A stretch of 64,000 nt of DNA from Citrobacter koseri (lineage in GTDB: Bacteria > Pseudomonadota > Gammaproteobacteria > Enterobacterales > Enterobacteriaceae), in assembly GCA_900446925.1 (NCBI GenBank), contig UAVY01000004.1, forward strand, positions 248,001-312,000. The letters are read 5' to 3'. The position numbers were made by a program, and so were the translations under genes. Positions 55,451-64,000 of the stretch are shown here, in pieces (position 1 is the first letter of the stretch; each line of letters begins with the position of its first letter). The notes beneath the pieces are model-generated. The model was not told the DNA's origin. It saw only the letters and a list, made by a program, of their open reading frames with translations, and searched no databases.

Positions 55451-56786
55451 AAAAACGTTATCCGTACTCCCGAAACGCATCCGCTGACCTGGCGTCTGCG
55501 CGATGACAAGCAGCCGGTATGGCTGGACGAATACCGTAGTAAAAACGGCTACGAAGGCGCGCGTAAAGCGCTGACCGGGCTGTCTCCTGATGAGATCGTC
55601 AATCAGGTGAAAGACGCTGGCCTGAAAGGGCGCGGCGGCGCGGGCTTCTCCACCGGTCTGAAGTGGAGTCTGATGCCGAAAGATGAATCCATGAACATCC
55701 GTTACCTGCTGTGTAACGCCGATGAAATGGAGCCGGGCACCTATAAAGACCGTCTGCTGATGGAGCAACTGCCGCACCTGCTGGTGGAAGGTATGTTGAT
55801 CTCCGCCTTTGCCCTGAAAGCGTACCGTGGCTACATCTTCCTGCGTGGCGAATACATCGAAGCGGCTGTGCATCTGCGCCGCGCAATCGCGGAAGCGACC
55901 GAAGCCGGTCTGCTCGGCAAAAACATCATGGGCACCGGTTTCGACTTCGAACTGTTTGTTCACACCGGGGCAGGGCGTTACATCTGCGGTGAAGAAACCG
56001 CGCTGATTAACTCCCTCGAAGGTCGTCGCGCCAACCCGCGCTCTAAGCCGCCGTTCCCGGCAAGTTCCGGCGTATGGGGCAAGCCGACCTGCGTCAACAA
56101 CGTGGAAACGCTGTGTAACGTCCCGGCGATCCTCGCGAACGGCGTGGAGTGGTATCAGAACATTTCGAAGAGCAAAGGATGCGGGCACCAAGCTGATGGG
56201 CTTCTCCGGTCGCGTGAAAAATCCGGGACTGTGGGAACTGCCGTTCGGCACTACCGCGCGTGAGATCCTCGAAGATTACGCCGGTGGCATGCGCGATGGC
56301 CTGAAATTCAAAGCCTGGCAGCCAGGCGGCGCGGGAACCGACTTCCTGACCGAAGCGCACCTCGACCTGCCGATGGAATTTGAAAGCATCGGTAAAGCGG
56401 GCAGCCGTCTGGGTACGGCGCTGGCGATGGCCGTTGACCACGAAATCGGCATGGTGTCGCTGGTGCGTAACCTGGAAGAGTTTTTTGCGCGCGAATCGTG
56501 CGGCTGGTGTACGCCGTGCCGCGACGGCCTGCCGTGGAGTGTAAAAATTCTGCGTGCGCTGGAACGCGGCGAAGGCCAGCCTGGGGATATCGAGACACTT
56601 GAGCAACTGTGTCGTTTCCTCGGGCCGGGTAAAACCTTCTGTGCGCATGCGCCAGGCGCGGTCGAACCGTTGCAGAGCGCCATTAAATATTTCCGCGAAG
56701 AATTCGAAGCTGGCATCAAGCAGCCGTTCAGCAATACCCATGTGATTGGTGGTATACAGCCGAACCTGCTGAAAGAGCGCTGGTAA
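55447..56786 (+). CDS. nuoF: NuoF, complex I 51-kDa NADH-binding subunit (two apparent frameshifts)
   Basis: NuoF binds NADH and FMN and holds cluster N3. [13 protein letters not shown] is the FMN/NADH motif and [12 protein letters not shown] provides cluster cysteines. An extra A in the run 55450-55455 breaks the start ([13 protein letters not shown]), and an extra G at 56177-56178 breaks [14 protein letters not shown]. Corrected length is 445 residues, as in E. coli. Confidence 0.95.
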
Positions 56787-56867
56787 TTGCGGGCTTACCC
56801 CTGCATCGCGATAAGTCATTCGATTAACGCTTAGTCCCTGACTAAGCCAACTGGAAGCATGCTGACT

Positions 56868-59595
56868 ATGGCTACGATTCATGTAGACGGCAAAGAATAT
56901 GAGGTCAACGGCGCAGACAACCTGCTACAGGCATGTCTGTCCCTCGGCCTTGATATTCCGTACTTTTGCTGGCACCCGGCGCTGGGTAGCGTCGGTGCTT
57001 GCCGCCAGTGTGCGGTGAAGCAATATCAAAACGCGGAAGATACGCGTGGTCGCCTGGTGATGTCTTGTATGACGCCTGCCACCGACGGCACCTTTATTTC
57101 TATTGATGACGAAGAAGCGAAACAGTTCCGCGAAAGCGTGGTGGAATGGTTAATGACCAACCACCCGCACGATTGTCCGGTCTGTGAAGAGGGCGGTAAC
57201 TGCCACCTTCAGGATATGACCGTGATGACGGGCCACAACTTCCGTCGTTACCGTTTCACTAAGCGTACTCACCGCAACCAGGATTTGGGGCCGTTCATCT
57301 CTCACGAAATGAACCGCTGCATCGCCTGCTACCGCTGCGTGCGTTACTACAAAGACTACGCAGACGGCGCGGATCTGGGCGTATATGGCGCGCATGACAA
57401 CGTCTACTTCGGTCGTCCTGAAGACGGTACGCTTGAAAGCGAATTCTCCGGCAACCTGGTAGAAATCTGCCCGACCGGCGTATTCACCGACAAAACGCAC
57501 TCCGAGCGTTATAACCGTAAGTGGGACATGCAGTTTGCGCCAAGCATCTGCCAGCAGTGCTCCATCGGTTGTAACACCAGCCCGGGCGAGCGCTACGGCG
57601 AACTGCGTCGCATCGAGAACCGTTACAACGGGACCGTTAACCACTACTTCCTCTGCGACCGTGGTCGTTTCGGTTATGGTTATGTGAACCTGAAAGACAG
57701 GCCTCGTCAGCCGATTCAGCGTCGTGGCGATGACCTGATCACCCTCAACGCCGAGCAGGCGATGCAGGGCGCGGCGGATATTCTGCGTCAGTCGAAGAAA
57801 GTGATCGGCATCGGTTCTCCGCGCGCCAGCGTTGAGAGCAACTTCGCGCTGCGTGAACTGGTGGGCGCGGATAACTTCTATACCGGTATCGCTCAGGGCG
57901 AGCAGGAACGTCTGCAACTGGCGCTGAAAGTGCTGCGCGAAGGCGGTATTCATACTCCGGCGCTGCGTGACATCGAATCTTACGATGCGGTACTGGTGCT
58001 GGGCGAAGATATTACCCAGACCGGCGCGCGCGTTGCGCTGGCGGTTCGCCAGGCGGTGAAAGGCAAAGCGCGTGAAATGGCGGCGGCCCAGAAAGTGGCT
58101 GACTGGCAGATTGCGGCCATCCTCAACATCGGCCAGCGCGCTAAGCATCCGCTGTTTGTGACCAACGTTGACAACACCCGTCTGGACGACATCGCGGCAT
58201 GGACTTACCGTGCGCCGGTGGAAGATCAGGCGCGTTTAGGCTTTGCCATCGCTCATGCGCTGGACGACAGCGCACCGACGGTCAACGGCATCAGCAGCGA
58301 TTTGCAGAACAAAATCGACGTCATCGTTCAGGCGCTGGCGGGTGCGAAGAAACCACTGATTATCTCCGGCACCAACGCCGGTAGCGCGGAAGTGATTCAG
58401 GCGGCCGCCAACGTGGCGAAAGCGCTGAAAGGCCGTGGTTCGGATGTCGGCATCACCATGATTGCCCGCTCGGTCAACAGCATGGGGCTGGGCATGATGG
58501 GCGGCGGTTCGCTGGATGACGCGTTAACCGAACTGGAAACCGGTCGTGCCGACGCTGTCGTGGTGCTGGAAAACGATCTGCACCGTCATGCAAGCGCCGT
58601 TCGCGTAAATGCCGCGCTGGCAAAAGCGCCGCTGGTGATGGTGGTTGACCATCAGCGCACGGCGATTATGGAGAATGCGCATCTGGTGCTCTCCGCCGCA
58701 AGTTTTGCGGAAAGCGACGGTACGGTCATCAACAACGAAGGCCGCGCGCAGCGTTTCTTCCAGGTTTATGACCCGGCCTATTACGACAGCAACACCGTGA
58801 TGCTGGAAAGCTGGCGCTGGCTGCACTCGCTGCACAGCACCGTGCAGAACCGCGAGGTGGACTGGACGCAACTGGACCACGTTATTGACGCCGCGATCGC
58901 CGCAATGCCGCAACTGGCGGGCATTAAAGATGCCGCGCCGGACGCGACCTTCCGCATTCGCGGGCAGAAACTGGCGCGTGAGCCGCACCGTTACAGCGGT
59001 CGTACCGCGATGCGCGCTAACATCAGCGTTCACGAGCCGCGTCAGCCGCAGGATAAAGACACCATGTTCGCCTTCTCAATGGAAGGGAACAACCAGCCGG
59101 GCGCGCCGCGTTCGCAGATTCCGTTTGCCTGGGCGCCAGGCTGGAACTCCCCACAGGCGTGGAACAAGTTCCAGGATGAAGTGGGCGGCAAACTGCGTCA
59201 TGGCGATCCGGGCGTGCGTTTGATTGAAGCATCTGAAAACGGTCTTGATTACTTCACTACCGTTCCGGCCAGCTTCCAGGCGCAGGATGGTCAGTGGCGT
59301 ATCGCGCCGTACTATCACCTGTTTGGCAGTGACGAAATGTCGCAGCGCTCTCCGGTCTTCCAGAGCCGTATGCCGCAACCGTACATCAAACTCAACCCGG
59401 CTGATGCCGCGGAAGTTGGGCGTGAATGCGGGAACGCGCGTTTCCTTCAGCTACGACGGCAATACGGTAACGCTGCCGGTTGAAATTGCTGAAGGCTTAA
59501 CGGCAGGGCAGGTCGGATTGCCGATGGGTATGCCTGGCATCGCGCCGGTTCTGGCGGGCGGTCGTCTTGAGAATCTGCAGGAGGCGCAACAATGA
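56868..59595 (+). CDS. nuoG: NuoG, complex I 75-kDa subunit (apparent frameshift)
   Basis: NuoG is the large peripheral-arm subunit, 908 residues, with a 2Fe-2S ferredoxin domain ([18 protein letters not shown]), Fe-S sites [27 protein letters not shown] and CQQCSIGC, and a molybdopterin-oxidoreductase-like remainder. I start at ATG 56868 (MATIHVDG). An extra G at 59411-59412 breaks [15 protein letters not shown]; corrected length equals E. coli. The stop overlaps nuoH. Confidence 0.95.
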
Positions 59596-60571
59596 GTTGG
59601 ATTACACCGGATCTGATCGAGATCCTGCTGAGCATTCTCAAAGCGGTGGTGATCCTGCTGGTGGTGGTCACCTGCGGGGCATTCATGAGCTTTGGCGAAC
59701 GTCGTCTGCTGGGTCTGTTCCAGAACCGTTATGGGCCAAACCGCGTTGGCTGGGGCGGTTCGCTCCAGCTGGTCGCGGACATGATCAAAATGTTCTTTAA
59801 AGAGGACTGGATCCCGAAATTCTCGGATCGCGTCATCTTTACCCTGGCGCCGATGATCGCTTTTACCTCGCTGCTGCTGGCGTTCGCTATCGTTCCGGTT
59901 AGCCCTACCTGGGTTGTCGCTGACCTGAACATCGGGATTTTGTTCTTCCTGATGATGGCGGGCCTGGCGGTGTATGCGGTGCTGTTCGCCGGTTGGTCGA
60001 GCAACAACAAATACTCGCTGCTGGGGGCGATGCGTGCATCAGCACAGACGCTCAGCTACGAAGTGTTCCTCGGGCTTTCCCTGATGGGCGTGGTGGCGCA
60101 GGCCGGTTCATTTAATATGACCGGACATCGTCAACAACCAGGCTGATATCTGGAACGTTATTCCGCAGTTCTTTGGTTTTGTCACCTTTGCCATCGCGGG
60201 CGTGGCGGTGTGTCACCGTCATCCGTTTGACCAGCCGGAAGCCGAACAGGAACTGGCCGATGGTTATCACATTGAATACTCCGGTATGAAATTCGGGTCT
60301 GTTCTTCGTGGGGGAATACATCGGTATCGTTACTATCTCCGCACTGATGGTGACGCTGTTCTTCGGTGGCTGGCATGGCCCGTTCTTACCGCCATTCATC
60401 TGGTTCGCGCTGAAAACCGCGTTCTTTATGATGATGTTCATTTTGATTCGTGCGTCGTTACCGCGTCCTCGTTATGACCAGGTAATGTCCTTCGGCTGGA
60501 AAGTCTGCCTGCCGTTGACGCTCATCAACTTGCTGGTAACGGCGGCTGTCATTCTCTGGCAGGCGCAATAA
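59592..60571 (+). CDS. nuoH: NuoH, complex I subunit H (two apparent frameshifts)
   Basis: NuoH is the membrane subunit forming part of the quinone chamber, about eight membrane segments. [20 protein letters not shown] and [19 protein letters not shown] are conserved. Extra G at 60123-60124 ([14 protein letters not shown]) and at 60295-60297 ([14 protein letters not shown]) break it; corrected length is 325 residues. Confidence 0.95.
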
Positions 60572-60585
60572 GGGGCACAAAGACC

Positions 60586-61128
60586 ATGACCTTAAAAGAA
60601 TTGTTAGTAGGCTTCGGCACCCAGGTACGCAGTATCTGGATGATCGGCCTGCATGCGTTCGCGAAACGCGAAACGCAGATGTACCCGGAAGAGCCGGTCT
60701 ATCTACCGCCTCGTTACCGTGGCCGTATCGTGCTGACGCGCGACCCGGACGGCGAGGAGCGTTGCGTTGCCTGTAACCTGTGTGCGGTAGCCTGCCCGGT
60801 AGGCTGTATCTCGCTGCAAAAAGCAGAGATGAAAGATGGTCGCTGGTATCCTGAGTTTTTCCGTATCAACTTCTCACGCTGCATTTTCTGCGGCCTGTGC
60901 GAAGAAGCCTGTCCGACGACGGCCATTCAGCTCACCCCCGATTTTGAAATGGGTGAGTACAAGCGCCAGGACCTGGTTTATGAGAAAGAGGATCTGCTGA
61001 TCTCCGGTCCGGGCAAATACCCGGAATATAACTTCTACCGGATGGCAGGTATGGCAATCGACGGCAAAGATAAGGGCGAAGCAGAGAACGAAGCCAAGCC
61101 TATCGACGTCAAGAGCCTGTTACCGTAA
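60586..61128 (+). CDS. nuoI: NuoI, complex I 23-kDa Fe-S subunit
   Basis: NuoI carries clusters N6a and N6b in two ferredoxin motifs, [15 protein letters not shown] and [12 protein letters not shown]. The 180 residues are intact and equal the E. coli length. Confidence 0.97.
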   Translation: MTLKELLVGFGTQVRSIWMIGLHAFAKRETQMYPEEPVYLPPRYRGRIVLTRDPDGEERCVACNLCAVACPVGCISLQKAEMKDGRWYPEFFRINFSRCIFCGLCEEACPTTAIQLTPDFEMGEYKRQDLVYEKEDLLISGPGKYPEYNFYRMAGMAIDGKDKGEAENEAKPIDVKSLLP

Positions 61129-61139
61129 GGAGAGGGGCA

Positions 61140-61695
61140 ATGGAGTTCGCTTTTTATATCTGTGGCCTGATCGCCATTCTCGCAACCTTGCGAGTCATCA
61201 CCCACACCAATCCGGTACACGCGCTGCTGTATCTGATTATTTCGCTGCTGGCGATTTCCGGGGTGTTTTTCTCGCTGGGCGCTTACTTTGCCGGTGCGCT
61301 GGAAATTATCGTTTATGCGGGCGCCATCATGGTGCTGTTCGTGTTCGTGGTCATGATGCTCAACCTCGGCGGTTCGGAAATCGAGCAGGAACGCCAGTGG
61401 CTGAAACCGCAGGTGTGGATTGGCCCGGCGATTTTGTCGGCCATCATGCTGGTGGTGATCGTGTACGCCATTCTGGGCGTCAACGACCAGGGTATCGACG
61501 GTACGCCAATTAGCGCCAAAGCGGTCGGTATCTCGCTGTTTGGGCCTTACGTTCTGGCGGTCGAACTGGCCTCTATGCTGCTGCTGGCCGGTCTGGTTGT
61601 CGCCTTCCACGTCGGTCGCGAAGAGCGTGTGGGCGAAGTGCTGGAGCAACCGTCCTGGTGACAGCGCGAAAAGAAAAACGGAGGAGCACGCATGA
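61140..61695 (+). CDS. nuoJ: NuoJ, complex I subunit J (apparent frameshift)
   Basis: A membrane subunit with five segments, including VYAGAIMVLFVFVVMML, which contains the pi-bulge helix. An extra G at 61644-61645 makes the raw frame stop early at 61661. Corrected, it reads [20 protein letters not shown] and ends at 61695 with 184 residues, the E. coli length. The corrected stop overlaps the nuoK start, as expected. Confidence 0.93.
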
Positions 61696-61996
61696 TCCCC
61701 CTTACAACATGGACTGATCCTCGCGGCGATTTTATTCGTGCTGGGCTTAACCGGTCTGGTTATCCGCCGCAATCTGCTGTTTATGCTGATTGGGCTGGAA
61801 ATCATGATTAACGCCTCCGCGCTGGCCTTCGTGGTCGCCGGAAGCTACTGGGGGCCAGACGGATGGTCAGGTGATGTACATTCTTGCCATCAGCCTTGCG
61901 GCTGCGGAGGCGAGTATTGGCCTGGCGCTGTTACTGCAACTTCACCGCCGTCGCCAGAACCTGAACATCGATTCAGTAAGTGAGATGCGTGGATGA
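61692..61996 (+). CDS. nuoK: NuoK, complex I subunit K (two apparent frameshifts)
   Basis: A 100-residue Mrp-like membrane subunit with three segments; the conserved glutamate is in [14 protein letters not shown]. An extra C in 61697-61701 breaks the start ([15 protein letters not shown]) and another at 61855-61856 breaks [14 protein letters not shown]. The raw sequence shows only fragments; the corrected length equals E. coli. Confidence 0.92.
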
Positions 61997-63839
61997 ACAT
62001 GCTTGCCTTAACCATTATTCTGCCATTGATTGGCTTTGTATTACTGGCGTTCTCTCGCGGTCGCTGGTCGGAAAACCTCTCCGCGACCGTGGGCGTCGGC
62101 TCCATTGGCCTGGCGGCGCTGGTGACGGCGTTTGTCGGCGTTGAATTCTTCGCTAACGGCAAGCAGGCGTTCAGCCAGCCGCTGTGGACGTGGATGTCGG
62201 TGGGTGATTTCAACATCGGTTTCAACCTGGTGCTGGACGGCCTGTCGCTGACCATGCTCTCGGTAGTGACCGGCGTGGGTTTCCTGATCCACATGTTCGC
62301 CTCCTGGTATATGCGCGGTGAAGAGGGATACTCCCGCTTCTTCGCCTACACCAACCTGTTTATCGCCAGCATGGTTATTCTGGTGCTGTCCGATAACCTG
62401 CTGTTGATGTACCTCGGCTGGGAAGGCGTGGGTCTGTGCTCCTATCTGCTGATCGGTTTCTACTACACCGATCCGAAGAATGGCGCAGCGGCAATGAAAG
62501 CGTTTGTTGTGACCCGCGTGGGTGACGTGTTCCTCGCGTTTGCGCTGTTCATTCTGTACAACGAACTGGGCACCCTGAACTTCCGCGAAATGGTGGAACT
62601 GGCGCCAGCGCACTTCGCCGACGGCAACAACATGCTGATGTGGGCGACGCTGATGCTGCTGGGCGGCGCGGTAGGTAAATCTGCGCAGCTGCCGTTGCAG
62701 ACCTGGCTTGCAGACCGCGATGGCGGGCCCGACGCCTGTCTCCGCGCTGATCCACGCCGCGACGATGGTTACCGCCGGTGTTTACCTGATTGCCCGTACC
62801 CACGGCCTGTTCCTGATGACGCCGGAAGTGCTGCATCCTGGGTGGGGATCGTTGGGGCGATTACGCTGGTGCTGGCCGGTTTCGCCGCGCTGGTGCAGAC
62901 CGACATCAAACGTGTTCTCGCTTACTCCACCATGAGCCAGATTGGCTACATGTTCCTGGCGCTGGGCGTCCAGGCGTGGGATGCGGCGATTTTCCACCTG
63001 ATGACGCACGCCTTCTTTAAAGCGCTGCTGTTCCTGGCGTCCGGCTCGGTGATTCTGGCCTGCCACCACGAACAGAACATCTTCAAGATGGGCGGCCTGC
63101 GTAAGTCTATTCCGCTGGTGTATCTCTGCTTCCTGGGTGGGTGGCGCGGCGCTGTCGGCTCTGCCGCTGATTACCGCCGGCTTCTTCAGTAAGGATGAGA
63201 TTCTGGCTGGCGCGATGGCGAATGGTCATATCAATCTGATGGTTGCAGGTCTGGTCGGTGCGTTCATGACCTCCTTGTACACCTTCCGTATGATTTTCAT
63301 CGTGTTCCACGGTAAAGAACAAATTCACGCTCATGCAGGGAAGGGGATTACGCATCACCTGCCGCTGATTGTGCTGATGGTACTGTCCACCTTTGTTGGC
63401 GCGCTGATTGTGCCGCCGTTGCAGGGTGTGCTGCCGCAGACGACCGAGCTTGAGCATAGCCGCGTGATGACCCTGGAAATTGCCTCCCGGCGTGGTTGCG
63501 ATTGTCGGCATCCTGATTGCCGCATGGCTGTGGTTGGGTAAACGTACTCTGGTGACTTCTGTCGCCAACAGTGCGCCGGGCCGTCTGCTGGGCACCTGGT
63601 GGTATAACGCCTGGGGCTTCGACTGGCTGTACGACAAAGTGTTCGTGAAGCCGTTCCTCGGCGTCGCCTGGCTGCTGAAACGCGACCCGCTCAATGCGCT
63701 GATGAACGTTCCGGCTATCCTTTCCCGCTTTGCAGGTAAAGGCCTGCTGCTCAGCGAGAACGGATATCTGCGCTGGTATGTGGCATCCATGAGCATCGGT
63801 GCGGTCGTTGTGCTGGCGCTGTTGATGGTACTGCGTTGA
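61993..63839 (+). CDS. nuoL: NuoL, complex I antiporter-like subunit L (five apparent insertions)
   Basis: The distal antiporter-like proton-pumping subunit with the long lateral helix, 613 residues. Key segments are [17 protein letters not shown] and [20 protein letters not shown]. Extra bases at 62715-62716, 62836-62837, 62840-62842, 63135-63137 and 63485-63487 break the frame. Three of them are within 130 bases ([15 protein letters not shown] is the restored text). Removing five bases gives exactly the E. coli length, ending LLMVLR. Confidence 0.94.
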
Positions 63840-63860
63840 GTTTGAGGATTGTGGGTTGAT

Positions 63861-63930
63861 GTCGGATGGCGCTGGCGCTTATCCGACCTACGGGAATCTG
63901 TAGGCCCGGTAAGCGTTAGCGCCACCGGGC
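63861..63930. repeat. REP pair between nuoL and nuoM
   Basis: GTCGGATGGCGCTGGCGC...TATCCGACCTAC and TAGGCCCGGTAAGCG...GCGCCACCGGGC in opposite orientation. It is inside the nuo operon; nuoM is not reached before base 64000. Confidence 0.85.
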
Positions 63931-64000
63931 AAAAAAGGCCGCAATCCGAAGTGAATTTTCTGTTGTGAGAATTCGTTGAAAATCAGGTCCTGATGGGACT

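Noticed and set aside
53142..63839. Degenerating complex I operon
   Set aside because: Eight nuo genes are broken but only by one-base run errors, with no other decay and intact coupling overlaps once corrected.

Overview
The window is chromosomal DNA of an enteric bacterium, almost certainly Salmonella. Gene order follows the E. coli K-12 fadJ-to-nuo segment nearly gene for gene, and every protein is close to its E. coli counterpart. The additions are ones I associate with Salmonella: a PTS-transketolase cluster between yfcD and yfcC, an acetyltransferase between hisP and yfcH, and a small lipoprotein gene between fabB and yfcJ. HisJ and NuoB differ from the forms I recall for Typhimurium, so another subspecies is possible; I cannot settle this from the sequence. 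I see no phage, insertion sequence, CRISPR array, tRNA or rRNA.

Layout. 1-7.7 kb: end of fadJ, then sixA, smrB, prmB, aroC, mepA, yfcA, epmC, yfcL. 7.8-14.2 kb: mnmC and fabB (divergent), a lipoprotein, yfcJ, flk. 14.3-24.3 kb: the pdxB-usg-truA-dedA, accD-folC-dedD and cvpA-purF-ubiX groups. 24.5-28.7 kb: the argT-hisJQMP amino-acid transporter. 28.8-32.7 kb: acetyltransferase, yfcH, folX, yfcF, yfcE, yfcD. 32.7-38.2 kb: accessory cluster of LacI-type regulator, ascorbate-family PTS EIIA/EIIB/EIIC and a split transketolase. 38.3-43.4 kb: yfcC, pta, ackA. 43.8-51.3 kb: yfbV, yfbU, yfbT, yfbS, yfbR, alaA, lrhA. 51.9-63.8 kb: nuoA to nuoL of respiratory complex I, cut before nuoM. REP elements sit in at least ten intergenic gaps and one ERIC element lies between accD and folC.

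Function. The genes are mainly core metabolism: fatty acid synthesis and breakdown (fabB, accD, fadJ), chorismate, PLP, folate and purine synthesis, tRNA modification, acetate overflow (pta-ackA) and NADH oxidation (nuo). Regulation is readable in places: FadR/FabR sites at fabB, a PurR box at cvpA-purF, sigma-54 promoters at argT and hisJ with an NtrC-like palindrome, and two identical palindromic operators beside a consensus CRP site at the PTS cluster.

Data quality dominates this window. I count about 70 single-base indels in 32 of 62 genes, about 53 insertions and 17 deletions. Nearly all are one base gained or lost in, or duplicating, a short run. Undoing them restores the usual family length almost to the residue. 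They hit essential genes (accD, fabB, folC) and whole-pathway genes alike, so I read them as base-calling errors, not pseudogenes. Such genes are annotated full length with the break points given. The best candidate for an undescribed system is the PTS-transketolase cluster, whose substrate I do not know.
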